In this document: piece by piece, positions 16,001 to 24,794 of the stretch | Layout: each line of letters begins with the position of its first letter | How positions within the stretch are numbered: position 1 is the first letter of the stretch | The notes under the pieces: generated by a model | Databases searched by the model: none | Seen by the model: only the letters and a program-made list of their open reading frames with translations | What the model was told of the DNA's origin: nothing | Translations under genes and position numbers: made by a program | Assembly (NCBI RefSeq): GCF_000235425.2 | Contig: NZ_KI912266.1 | Coordinates: forward strand, 3,787,671 to 3,851,670 | Direction: 5' to 3' | Source: Pseudofrankia saprophytica | Lineage (GTDB): Bacteria > Actinomycetota > Actinomycetes > Frankiales > Frankiaceae | Length of the DNA stretch: 64,000 nucleotides

Positions 16001-17698
16001 CTACACGTCACCCGCGGACGCGACCAAGTTATCGCATCGCCGGGATGGAAACTCGGCCGTCACGAGAACGTCGATTTCGCGGAGCTGCCCGACGCAACTG
16101 GCCACCTCGGTGGAGGGAGGCGTGGCCAGCGCAAAGGCCTCCGCGAGAGACTCGGCGATCTGAGCGATGGTGCGGCGGCCGTCGCAAAGTTCCAGAATCA
16201 CCGAGGCCGTGTTGTTCAGGCGGTGCTCGCGCGGAGGGGAATCCTGCCGGACCAGGAAACCGTCCGCGAGCTGGACCAGCTCGATCCCCGGCGCCAGCAC
16301 GGGCCGGTCGTCGCCCGGGCCGCCCCACGAAAGGTCGACCGCGGTGAGAAATCCGTCGGCGACGCGTTCGCGGAGGTAACGGCCCACGTCGCCCCAGGCC
16401 GCGTGGAAATCTTTCCAGGTGGGCGCGTCGTGCGGGAGATCCGTGAGGACGCGCTCATAGGCCCGTTCCCGGACGACAACCGCGCTCGAGGTCCGTTCCG
16501 AGGCTTCACCAACCGGCGGGGAAGCCGGGAGCAGGCATACATCCCAGTCCAGGTCGCTGGCCGTCGCGAGCCGGTCCAGGCTGTCCTGGCGGGTCGGCGT
16601 GACCGGGCCGGCCGGGTCATCGAGTACGAGAACGTGCGCATATCCACGCCGGGCCGCCGCGGTGATGACGGCCCGCCAGCGGGCCACCCGCCGACGCTCC
16701 AGCTCCGCCGTGGGCTCGGCGTCCGCGTCCGCCGCGACCCGTTCCATGCGCCAGGCGACGTCGTCCGGATGTGCGTGCGCGGCGCAGGTCTCCTCGTCGC
16801 CCGCCACGCAGAAAATCGCGTCGAAGACGGCCAGCGGGTGCCTGGCCTGGGCACGTGCCTGCGCGAACACGGCGTCGGTGTCGATGTCCGGGCCGAGCAG
16901 CTCCCGGAAGTGCTCCTCGATCGGCGCGTGATCCCAGCCGACCTCCGACCAGGCCACCTGGTAGTTCCGGATCCGGTCCTCCCACCGGTTCGCGTATCCG
17001 GTCCCGGCCGGCCGGGAAAACCGGTGCAACCAGCCCAGCCCGGGATGGCAGAGCACCCTCGCGCCCCGCTGGCGGAACTTCTCGTGCAGATAACCCTCCT
17101 CCGCGCCGAAGCCACGCAGCCTGGGGTTGAGCCCGGGCCAGGCCGCCCGGCGGCAGGCGAAGAGACCGAGGCCCTGCATCGAGATCTCGAACGGCTCGCC
17201 GCCCGGGTCGTCGACCCGCGCGTCGCGGCCCCACTGGCCGAACATGCCGGTGCCCCAGGTCGGCTCCAGATGCGTCGCGGCCGGCTCGCTCAGGCTGTCG
17301 TAGAACAACGGGCCCTGCAGCAGGTCCCGGCTGTCGGGATGAGCGTCGAACCAGGTCACGAGCTGGGCGAGCGCGCCGGGCCGAAGCAGCACGTGGGAGT
17401 CAACGCAGCAGACGATGTCCGCATCGGTCTCGCGGAAGACCAGGTCACGCACAGCCGTGCCGCGGTATCCAGTGAACGGAACGTACCGATAACCCGGAAT
17501 CCATTCCCCCAGCGCCCGCAGCGCGGCCGAGGCGGTTCCCTCGGGGTGGTTGTCGACGACGACGAAGGAAAGCTCGGCGGGAACGTCGGACTGGTACAGC
17601 CGGATAGCCTGGATAGTGAACCAGACCCCGTCGAAGTCGTCGTAGGTCGCCATGCCCACGCATAGCCGTGGCAGCGCCCGCCCCCGTGGATCCGGCAC
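16001..17698 (-). CDS. Glycosyltransferase fused to a C-terminal PqqD-like domain
   Basis: A 565-residue protein with three apparent modules. Residues 10-250 are GT2-type (RLCVGMATYDDFDGVWFTIQ, VVVDNHPEG, DxH at CVDSH 98-102, GFGAEEGYLHEK 197-208). They resemble polypeptide GalNAc-transferase-like bacterial enzymes. Residues 285-455 look like a degenerate GT25-like module (ELERRRVARWRAVITAAARR, HVLVLDDPAG, DWDVCLLPA). Residues 471-550 match the PqqD fold (FLVRQDSP, HRLNNTASVILELCDGRRTI, QIAESLAEAF, then VGQLREIDVLV), the leader-binding element of RiPP enzymes. GTG 17698 is used, with a weak ribosome-binding site. It precedes the Thr-rich protein by 8 nt, pointing to a dedicated enzyme/substrate pair. 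Activity and sugar are unknown. Confidence 0.85.
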   Translation of the reverse strand: MPDPRGRALPRLCVGMATYDDFDGVWFTIQAIRLYQSDVPAELSFVVVDNHPEGTASAALRALGEWIPGYRYVPFTGYRGTAVRDLVFRETDADIVCCVDSHVLLRPGALAQLVTWFDAHPDSRDLLQGPLFYDSLSEPAATHLEPTWGTGMFGQWGRDARVDDPGGEPFEISMQGLGLFACRRAAWPGLNPRLRGFGAEEGYLHEKFRQRGARVLCHPGLGWLHRFSRPAGTGYANRWEDRIRNYQVAWSEVGWDHAPIEEHFRELLGPDIDTDAVFAQARAQARHPLAVFDAIFCVAGDEETCAAHAHPDDVAWRMERVAADADAEPTAELERRRVARWRAVITAAARRGYAHVLVLDDPAGPVTPTRQDSLDRLATASDLDWDVCLLPASPPVGEASERTSSAVVVRERAYERVLTDLPHDAPTWKDFHAAWGDVGRYLRERVADGFLTAVDLSWGGPGDDRPVLAPGIELVQLADGFLVRQDSPPREHRLNNTASVILELCDGRRTIAQIAESLAEAFALATPPSTEVASCVGQLREIDVLVTAEFPSRRCDNLVASAGDV

Positions 17699-17760
17699 GG
17701 TTCGAAGCTTACCGCCGAGTGGATTCTCAGCCGATCCGGATCGCGCGCGAAACCGGGCGC

Positions 17761-19071
17761 TCAGCTTTCGATGGGCGTGACGCCGACCGGCTTGTACGGG
17801 CCTGGGCGGCCCTTGTCGTCGAGGGTCGTGGTCAGCCAGCCGCGGACGCAGACCGCCGGCTCGCCGGTGATGGCCTTTCCGTTGCAGCGGAACCGCAGGC
17901 CGGCCGCACCGGGAAGGTCCTTCTCGGGCATCGCCCGGATCGCGGCGACGATCGAGGTGGGGGTGATGTCGCCGGAGATACCGTCGGTCGCCAGCTGGAA
18001 GGCGGTGACCTGGGTGAACATCGACAGACCGGGCACCCTGTCGGTGTCGATGTCCTTACTGCCGTACTCGGCCACGACCGCCTCGTACAGCTGGGTCGAG
18101 GGGCTGTCGATGCCGACCGGAGCCGTCGCGGGAACGACCAGGCCCTTCAGGAAGCCACCCGGTATGGCCGTGCGGGTCTTGTCCGACATGCAGTTCGGGT
18201 GCGGAAAGACCGTTCCCTTGAACCCGACCGCCTGCAGGCCGTTGAAGGCGCTGATGCAGAACGCGTCGTTGCCGATGACGTGGACGACGCCGGGATCACC
18301 GCGCGAGATCATGCTCTGGATCTGCGGCGTCATGTCCGCGGTGCCGGGGGGAACGGGGACGACGTCGAGGTCGATGCCAGCCCGCTGGTAGAGCGGCGGC
18401 GCGACGGTCCGCCAGATCGTCATCGTGATGGGCACGTCGATCGCGAGCGCGGTGACCTTCGACGCGCCGGTGTCCTTGGCCTGCTGCAGCGCGGCCTTCG
18501 CGGTGTAGGCGAGGTCGGTGAGGGCGAACGTCGAGTCGGTGTCCTTCAGCGTGTCCCCGGCGCCGTAGCTGAGCCAGATCGGAACGTGCGCCTCGTGCAG
18601 GGGCTTCCAGATGCTGTCGACCACCGAGGACGTGCCGACGAGGACGGCGGCCACGTCCTTCTCGACCATCTGGTTGCCGCAGTCGGTACCCGTCGCCGGG
18701 TCGGCCAGGGCCTTGCAGGTCACCAGCTCGATCGGGTGGCCGGAGATCCCGCCCTTGTGGGCGTTCAGGTAGGCGACGGTGGCCTTCGCCACGGCGGTCT
18801 CGATGGCGAGGTCCGAGACGGGGCCCTTGTCATCCGAGACCAGCCCGATCCGGACCGGGGCGCCCTTCGCGGGGTTCGACGGCCCCAGCAGCCCGGCGGC
18901 GGGCGAGCCCGTCGAGGACGCGCCCGAGCCACCGCCGTCGTCCCCGCACGCCGCCAGCACGGCCAGCAGGCTCGCGGCCAGGGCCGCGGTGCCTAAGCGG
19001 ACGCCGACCGACGCACGCCACGGCTGTCGGCGGCGGGCCATTGGGTTCGGCGGGATCTCTACCTTCGGCAT
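17761..19071 (-). CDS. ABC solute-binding lipoprotein, second subfamily
   Basis: A 436-residue type I solute-binding protein. A signal peptide (RLGTAALAASLLAVLAACG) ends in a lipobox with Cys at about 43, then a Ser/Gly-rich linker, then APVRIGLVSDDKGPVSDLA. It has the VGTSSVVDSIWKPLHEAHVP region of branched-chain/amide-type receptors. ATG 19071 follows AAGGAG with a long 11-base gap; ATG 19041 is an alternative. The protein is only distantly related to those at 977 and 45161. No permease genes are adjacent. It lies upstream of, and in line with, the PqqD-fused glycosyltransferase (62-nt gap), but a functional link is not evident. Confidence 0.9.
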   Translation of the reverse strand: MPKVEIPPNPMARRRQPWRASVGVRLGTAALAASLLAVLAACGDDGGGSGASSTGSPAAGLLGPSNPAKGAPVRIGLVSDDKGPVSDLAIETAVAKATVAYLNAHKGGISGHPIELVTCKALADPATGTDCGNQMVEKDVAAVLVGTSSVVDSIWKPLHEAHVPIWLSYGAGDTLKDTDSTFALTDLAYTAKAALQQAKDTGASKVTALAIDVPITMTIWRTVAPPLYQRAGIDLDVVPVPPGTADMTPQIQSMISRGDPGVVHVIGNDAFCISAFNGLQAVGFKGTVFPHPNCMSDKTRTAIPGGFLKGLVVPATAPVGIDSPSTQLYEAVVAEYGSKDIDTDRVPGLSMFTQVTAFQLATDGISGDITPTSIVAAIRAMPEKDLPGAAGLRFRCNGKAITGEPAVCVRGWLTTTLDDKGRPGPYKPVGVTPIES

Positions 19072-19235
19072 GCGTCGTCCATCTCCTTCAGACGGCGGGC
19101 ACTGCGTACCCTCCGGACCCTGGACACGGCGTTCAGCCCCAAGATTGATTCCGAAGTCGATATTGAGCTTGAGCCCTCGCGTGGTCAAGCCTCGCCGTCG
19201 GGCCCGGCAGGATGAGCCGGCTGAGGTCCTTGCCG

Positions 19236-20663
19236 TCAGATCGCCAGCGTCGGCGTGGAGGCCGTCCGGTGCGGCGCCGGGCCGTAGCCACGCCAGGCGG
19301 CGGCCAGGCGCCGGACGGCCTCGGCGAGGTCGTCCGGCGGCGCGAGGAAGTGCAGGCGCAGGTGGTCGTGGCTGCCTCCGCCCGCGTCGAGGCCCGTCCC
19401 GGGGAGCACCGCGACTCCGTGCCGCAGCGCAGTCTGGGCGAACGAGGTGCCGTCGCCGTGGGGGAGCCGGACCCACAGCGTCTGCCCGCCGGGCACCGCG
19501 GGCGCGTGCCAGTCGGGGAGGTGGCGGGCCAGCTCGGCGCGCAGGTGGTCGTGGCGGGCCTGGCGGCGGGCGGACTCGCGGCGTCCGAAGGTGTCGAGAC
19601 CGCCCAGCAGGTCGGCGGCGGCGAGCTGGGCGAGGACGTTGCCACCGAGGTCGTGCACCGCGCGCAGCCGACCGAGCCGGGCGACGAGCGGCGCCGGGGC
19701 GCGCACCCAGCCGACCCGCAGACCGCCCCACACGGCCTTGCTCAGCGACCCGACGGTGACCACCGCGTCGCCGTGGGCGGCGAGTGGCGGCGGCGGGTCG
19801 CCCGCGGCGGGGAAGCCGAGGTCGACGAGGGTCTCGTCGTCGATGAGGACGACACCCGCCGCGGTGGCGGTCCGGACGAGGCGCTCGCGCCGCAGCGCGG
19901 GCAGGACGGCGCCGGTGGGGTTGTGGAAGGAGGCGATCACGTAGGCGACGGCGGGGCGGTGCTCGGCGGCCGCCGCCGCGAACCCGTCCAGCCCGACCGG
20001 CAGCCCGCGCGCCACGGCGCCCTCCTCGCGGAACGCCTCCAGCGCGCCGTAGTAGGTCGGCGTCTCGACCAGGACCCGGTCGCCCGGCCGTAGCAGTGCC
20101 CGGGCCAGCAGCGACAGCGCCTGCTGCCCGCCGGTGGTGACGAGGACCTGGTCGGTCGCGGTCGGCACGCCGCGCCGTCGGTACCGCTCGGCGACGGCGT
20201 AGCGCAGCGCCGGGTGGCCCATCGGGTGGTATCCGATGTCGCCGGCGATGGCGGCGAGCCTCGGCACGGCCCGGGTGTACGCGTCGACCAGCTCGGCGGG
20301 CGGTGCGTCGGGCGCGGCGCACGCCAGCAGCAGCACGCCGTCCTTCGGTTCGAGCAGGTGCAGGAACCCCGGTGTCATCGTGGTCGCCCTGGGCAGGGCG
20401 CCCGGGTCCCCGGCGACGCGGGTGCCGCTGCCCCGGCGGCGGGTGATGCGGCCCTCGACGACGAGCTGGTCGTAGGCGGCGACGACCGTGCCGCGGCCGA
20501 CGGCGAGCGCCGACGCGAGCGCGCGGTCCGCGGGGAGCGGCGAGCCTGGCGGAAGGTCACCGTCGTCGATCAGCACCCGCAGCCGCGCCGCGAGCAGCAC
20601 GTACAGCGGACCCCGACCCGACGACCACCGGCCGAGCCGGTCCACCCACCCCATTGGCTCCAT
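19236..20663 (-). CDS. MocR/PdxR-type regulator (GntR HTH + aminotransferase domain)
   Basis: A 475-residue fusion. Residues 15-85 form a GntR winged helix (GPLYVLLAARLRVLIDDG, LASALAVGRGTVVAAYDQL) and residues 110-460 an aminotransferase-class-I domain with the PLP lysine in VGSLSKAVWGG and GLRVGW after it. Such proteins sense PLP or an amino-compound Schiff base and regulate vitamin B6, GABA or ectoine genes. The ATG at 20663 has no Shine-Dalgarno. It is divergent from the aminotransferase at 20719, the classic MocR/target arrangement, and the 55-bp gap holds direct and inverted ATTGG repeats. Confidence 0.93.
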   Translation of the reverse strand: MEPMGWVDRLGRWSSGRGPLYVLLAARLRVLIDDGDLPPGSPLPADRALASALAVGRGTVVAAYDQLVVEGRITRRRGSGTRVAGDPGALPRATTMTPGFLHLLEPKDGVLLLACAAPDAPPAELVDAYTRAVPRLAAIAGDIGYHPMGHPALRYAVAERYRRRGVPTATDQVLVTTGGQQALSLLARALLRPGDRVLVETPTYYGALEAFREEGAVARGLPVGLDGFAAAAAEHRPAVAYVIASFHNPTGAVLPALRRERLVRTATAAGVVLIDDETLVDLGFPAAGDPPPPLAAHGDAVVTVGSLSKAVWGGLRVGWVRAPAPLVARLGRLRAVHDLGGNVLAQLAAADLLGGLDTFGRRESARRQARHDHLRAELARHLPDWHAPAVPGGQTLWVRLPHGDGTSFAQTALRHGVAVLPGTGLDAGGGSHDHLRLHFLAPPDDLAEAVRRLAAAWRGYGPAPHRTASTPTLAI

Positions 20664-20691
20664 CGCCGAACCAATCTAGCGGGATTGGCTC
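20653..20691. promoter_or_regulatory. Candidate MocR operator
   Basis: ATTGGCTC occurs at 20653-20660 and 20684-20691 in direct orientation, 31 bp apart (three turns), and CCAATC (20671-20676) with GATTGG (20683-20688) forms an inverted pair. Direct repeats three turns apart are typical MocR sites. The first repeat overlaps the regulator's start codons, which allows autorepression. Confidence 0.6.
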
Positions 20692-20718
20692 TGCCCGGCG
20701 GCCGTCGCCGCTCGGACG

Positions 20719-21831
20719 ATGAATGCCATGACGACGTTCGCGCCCAGCGCCATGGCCGCCCTGATCGACCGCCCGGTGCGGTACGACCTCGGCGAGAGCA
20801 CCTGCCCGCCCCTGACCGTCGGCGAACTCGTCGACCCGGCCGGGTTGAAGGACGTGGTCCTCGGCTACGGCACCTCCCGCGGCGACGACGAGCTGCGCCG
20901 GCTGATCGCCGAGGACGCGGGGATCGACGCCGACGAGGTGCTGGTGACCGTCGGCGCGATCGAGGCGATGTTCCTCCTCGCTCAGGCTGTGTGCGGGCCG
21001 GGCGACCGGGCCGTCGTCGTCACCCCCTGCTTCCCGCCGGCGCGGAGCGTGCCGGAAGGCCTGGGCGCCCGGGTGGACGTCGTCCAGTCATCCTTCGACG
21101 ACGGCTACCGCCTCCCGCTCGACGCGCTTGCCGCCGCGCTCGACCCGTCGACCCGGCTGGTGTCGGTGGCATCGCCGCAGAACCCGTCCGGCGTCCGGCT
21201 CACCGACGAGGAGCTGCGGGCGCTGCTCGCCCTGACCGGGGACCGCGCGCCCGGCGCGGTCGTCCTCGTCGACGAGACCTACCACGCGTCCACCTACGGC
21301 GGTGCGCCCGTCCCGCCGTCCGCCGCCGCCCGCTCGCCGCGGGTCGTCACCTGCGCGTCGCTGTCGAAGGCGCACGGCGCGCCCGGCCTGCGGATCGGCT
21401 GGTTGACGACGACCGACGTCGAGCTGGCCGCGCGGCTGCGGGCGGCGCGGTTCGTCAGCACGATCGCCTGCCCGACGGTCGACGAGCTCCTCGCCGTCCA
21501 GCTGCTGCAGCACCGCGCCGAGGTCCTCGCGCCGCGCTCCGCGCGGCTGGAACAGGCGCTTGCCGAGCTGGCCGCCTGGGCGGCGGACCAGCCCGTCGAG
21601 CTGGTCCGGCCGGACGGGGGCGCCCTGTGCTGCCTTCGCCTGGCCGCCGACCGGTTCCCCGACGACGCGGTCGCCGGCTTCCATGCCCGGCTCGCCGCGC
21701 TCGACACCCGGGTCGCCCCCGGCTCGTGGTTCGGTGAGCCGGACCGGGTCTTCCGCGTCGGCTTCGGCCACCTGGCCGCGCCGGACTTCACCGCCGCCCT
21801 CGACCGCCTCGCCACCGCCCTGGCGGGCTGA
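20719..21831 (+). CDS. PLP-dependent aminotransferase, class I/II
   Basis: A 370-residue fold-type I aminotransferase. LGYGTSRGDDELRRLIAED, NPSGVRLT, VLVDETYHAS and the lysine in SLSKAHGAPGLRIGW are all present, and the C-terminal RVGFGH carries the carboxylate-binding Arg region. It catalyses amino-group transfer in the cytoplasm; the substrate is not predictable from sequence. ATG 20719 or 20728 could start it. It is divergently paired with the MocR regulator. Confidence 0.92.
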   Translation: MNAMTTFAPSAMAALIDRPVRYDLGESTCPPLTVGELVDPAGLKDVVLGYGTSRGDDELRRLIAEDAGIDADEVLVTVGAIEAMFLLAQAVCGPGDRAVVVTPCFPPARSVPEGLGARVDVVQSSFDDGYRLPLDALAAALDPSTRLVSVASPQNPSGVRLTDEELRALLALTGDRAPGAVVLVDETYHASTYGGAPVPPSAAARSPRVVTCASLSKAHGAPGLRIGWLTTTDVELAARLRAARFVSTIACPTVDELLAVQLLQHRAEVLAPRSARLEQALAELAAWAADQPVELVRPDGGALCCLRLAADRFPDDAVAGFHARLAALDTRVAPGSWFGEPDRVFRVGFGHLAAPDFTAALDRLATALAG

Positions 21832-21861
21832 CTCCCAAGGCGGCGTGGGCCAGGTCCGGGG

Positions 21862-24750
21862 TCAGCCCGTGTTGCGCAGGCCCGCGGCGATGCCGTTGAT
21901 GGTCAGCAGCAGTGCCCGGCGCAGGCGCGGGTCGATCTCGCCGGCCGGATCGGCCTGCGCGTCGGCGCGGGAGCGGGCGAGCAGGGATACCTGCAGGGCG
22001 TGCAGCGGGGCGAGGTACAGGTCGCGCACCTCCAGCGTCTGCTGGAGCACCGGCGTGTGCTCCAGCAGCGTCGACGTGCCGGTGACGGCGAGCACCTCGG
22101 TGACGGTCCGCTCGTGCTCGGCGCGGATCACCTCGAACAGGCCGGCCTGCTCGGGCGGGACGAGCGTGCCGACGTAGTCGGCCGCGATGCGCAGGTCGGT
22201 CTTCGCGAGCGTCATCGAGACGTTGGACAGGAACGTGCGGAAGAAGTGCCACGACCGGTACATCTCGGCGAGCGTTTCGCCCGCGCCCGCCGCCCGGGCG
22301 GCGGCCAGCCCGGTTCCGACCCCGAACCAGCCGGGCAGGATGATCCTCGACTGGGTCCAGCCGAACACCCACGGGATCGCACGCAGGTCGTCGAGGCCGC
22401 CGGCGCCGCCGGGCCGCCGCGACGGCCGGGAGCCGATGTTGAGGTTGCCAAGTTCGTCGACCGGCGTCGCCGCCAGGAAGAACGGCACCAGGGAAGGGTC
22501 GGCCACCAGGCTCCGGTAGGCGCCGCGCGCGGACTCGGCGACCGCCTCCATCGTCCGGTCCCACTCGGCCAGCACGTTCGCGGGCTGCCGGGACTCGCGG
22601 TGCAGGATCGACGCCTCCAGCACGGCGGCCAGCGCGATCTCCAGATTGTGCCGGGCCAGCTGGGGGAGCGTGTACTTGTCCGAGATCACCTCGCCCTGCT
22701 CGGTCACCTTGATCGGGCCGTCGAGGGTGCCGAACGGCTGGGCGAGGATCGCCTCGCCGGTCGGCCCGCCGCCGCGGCCGACGGAGCCGCCGCGGCCGTG
22801 GAACAGCCGCAGCACGACGCCGTGCCGGCGGGCGACGTCGCGCAGCTCCCGCTGCGCCCGGTGGATCTCCCACTGGGACGCGGTGATGCCGGCGTCCTTG
22901 GACGAGTCGGAGTAGCCGAGCATGATCTCCTGGAGGTTGCCGCGCGCGGCGACCACCGCCCGGTAGGACGGATCGGCGAGCATCCCGTCGAGCAGGCGCC
23001 CGGCGGCGCGCAGCTCGGCGACCGTCTCGAACAGCGGCACGAACCCGATCCGCGCCCGCGCGCTCACGCCGTCCGGGGCGGTGCCCGGGCCGATCTCGAC
23101 GAGGCCGGCCTCCCGGGCGAGCACGACGACGGCGAGGATGTCGTCGACGTCGCGGGTCATCGACACGATGTAGCTCTCGATGACGTCCCCGCCGAACCGG
23201 TCCAGCGCGACGCGGATCGTGCTGAACAACTCCAGCACGCCCGCGCCCGTCGGGTCGGCCAGGACGGGCGCCGCCAGGACGTACGCCGCCGCGCCGGACA
23301 GCGGCCGGCGTCCCGCCAGCTCGCGCGACAGCAGCGCGATCCGCTCGGCGCGGTCGAGCTCGGCGTACGGGCGCTCCAGCTCGCCCAGCCGATCGTAGAG
23401 CGCGCCCAGCGCGGCGTGGTGGCGCTCGGCGTGCTCGCGGATGTCGAGCGTCGCGAGCGACATCCCGACCGCCGCCGCCACCCGGATCGCGCGCCGCAGC
23501 GGCCCGTCGGCGACCAGCTCGCCCCGGTTCTGCGCCAGCGACCGGTGCATCATGGTCAGGTCGTCGAGCAGCTCGCGCGGGCTGAGGTAGTCGCGGCCGG
23601 GAGTGTGCGCCCCGCCGGTGGCCAGCCGGTCGCGGGTCGCCGTCAGCCGGGCGCGGATGTAGCTGCACTTCAACCGGTACGGCTCCGCGGCGTTGAGCCG
23701 GATGAACCGGTCGTACACCTCGGGATGGGCGGCCCGGTCGGCGTCGAGGCTGGCCAGCAGCTCGTCGCCGACCCCGACGACCAGCGTCGAGGCGGTCAGA
23801 TCCTTGATGAGACCGTCGACCGTGCCGAGCAGCACCCGGATACCGAACTCGTGCTGCAGCGTGAGCACGTCGAGGGTCACGGCCGGGGTGACGTTCGGGT
23901 TGCCGTCCCGGTCGCCGCCGGCCCACGAGCCGAACCGCAGCGGCCGCGCGGTGATGGGCAGCCCGGCCCCGACGGGGGACAGCGCCCCGTCCAGCTCCTC
24001 CAGCAGGTCGGGCAGCACGTCGGTGGCGATCGAGGTCAGGTAGTAGGCGGCGGAGCGGGCCTCATCGGTGGGCTTCGGGCGCTCCACCCGGATCTCGTCG
24101 GTCTGCCAGAGCACGTCGACCGCCTCGGCGAGCCGGCGGTCGACCACCGCGCGCCGGGACGGGTGCGCCCGGGGGTCGTCGGCGGCGTCGAGCAGCTCGG
24201 CGATCCCGCGCAGCACGTCGAGCACCGACCGGCGGCTCGCCTCGGTCGGGTGCGCGGTGAACACCGGGCGCAGCTCGAGCCGGTCCACCACCTGGGCGGG
24301 CAGCTCCGGGTCGAGCTGGCCCGCGGCCACCGCGGCGGCGATCCGGTCGCCCGTCTCCTCGAGCGCGCCGCGAGGGCGGTCGGCCAGCTCGCGGGCCCGG
24401 TGCAGCTGCTCGGTGATGTTGGCGAGCTGGAAGTACGCGGTGAACGCCCGCGCCAGCACGATCGCCGTCGGGTGGTCGACGTCGGCGAGCACCCGGTGCA
24501 GCTCGTCGCGATCGTCGTCGTCGCCGCGGGCGAGCGCGCGGACCCGTTCGACGAGCTCCAGCAGGTCGGCGCCCTCGTGCCGGGTCAGCGACTCGCCGAG
24601 CAGCTGGCCGAGGCGGCGCACGCCGGCGCGGACCCCGGCGTGCCGCACGTCCGAGGCCACCCCGCCGGCGAAGGTGCCGGCGTCCCGGCTCCCGGGATCG
24701 TTCCGGTCGCCGCCTGTCCCTGCCTCGCCGCGGTGGTCCCTGGCCGTCAC
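21862..24750 (-). CDS. ppc: Phosphoenolpyruvate carboxylase
   Basis: A 962-residue enzyme adding bicarbonate to PEP to give oxaloacetate, the anaplerotic step feeding the TCA cycle. Diagnostic motifs are present in order: VFTAHPTEASRRS with the catalytic His, GGDRDGNP, IVSMTRDVDDIL, IMLGYSDSSKDAGI with the Lys-containing loop, RLFHGRGGSVGRGGGP, and the C-terminal NGIAAGLRNTG. Length matches the bacterial enzyme plus an approximately 60-residue non-conserved N-terminus. GTG 24750 has GGAGG four bases away. A 939-residue open frame runs antisense to it and is only a GC-bias shadow. Confidence 0.97.
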   Translation of the reverse strand: MTARDHRGEAGTGGDRNDPGSRDAGTFAGGVASDVRHAGVRAGVRRLGQLLGESLTRHEGADLLELVERVRALARGDDDDRDELHRVLADVDHPTAIVLARAFTAYFQLANITEQLHRARELADRPRGALEETGDRIAAAVAAGQLDPELPAQVVDRLELRPVFTAHPTEASRRSVLDVLRGIAELLDAADDPRAHPSRRAVVDRRLAEAVDVLWQTDEIRVERPKPTDEARSAAYYLTSIATDVLPDLLEELDGALSPVGAGLPITARPLRFGSWAGGDRDGNPNVTPAVTLDVLTLQHEFGIRVLLGTVDGLIKDLTASTLVVGVGDELLASLDADRAAHPEVYDRFIRLNAAEPYRLKCSYIRARLTATRDRLATGGAHTPGRDYLSPRELLDDLTMMHRSLAQNRGELVADGPLRRAIRVAAAVGMSLATLDIREHAERHHAALGALYDRLGELERPYAELDRAERIALLSRELAGRRPLSGAAAYVLAAPVLADPTGAGVLELFSTIRVALDRFGGDVIESYIVSMTRDVDDILAVVVLAREAGLVEIGPGTAPDGVSARARIGFVPLFETVAELRAAGRLLDGMLADPSYRAVVAARGNLQEIMLGYSDSSKDAGITASQWEIHRAQRELRDVARRHGVVLRLFHGRGGSVGRGGGPTGEAILAQPFGTLDGPIKVTEQGEVISDKYTLPQLARHNLEIALAAVLEASILHRESRQPANVLAEWDRTMEAVAESARGAYRSLVADPSLVPFFLAATPVDELGNLNIGSRPSRRPGGAGGLDDLRAIPWVFGWTQSRIILPGWFGVGTGLAAARAAGAGETLAEMYRSWHFFRTFLSNVSMTLAKTDLRIAADYVGTLVPPEQAGLFEVIRAEHERTVTEVLAVTGTSTLLEHTPVLQQTLEVRDLYLAPLHALQVSLLARSRADAQADPAGEIDPRLRRALLLTINGIAAGLRNTG

Positions 24751-24794
24751 GCCGCCTCCGGTGGTCTCGGTCGTCCGCTCATTGCCTTACCAGC

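Noticed and set aside
13903-16011. 702-codon minus-strand frame across the exporter and heptad gene
   Set aside because: Codon pattern and composition are those of an antisense shadow; the part beyond 15534 merely reads the repeat in another frame.
17761-20322. Single 853-residue protein joining MocR and solute-binding sequence
   Set aside because: Only the last 436 residues are a protein (own signal peptide and start at 19071); the front part is an out-of-frame reading of mocR.
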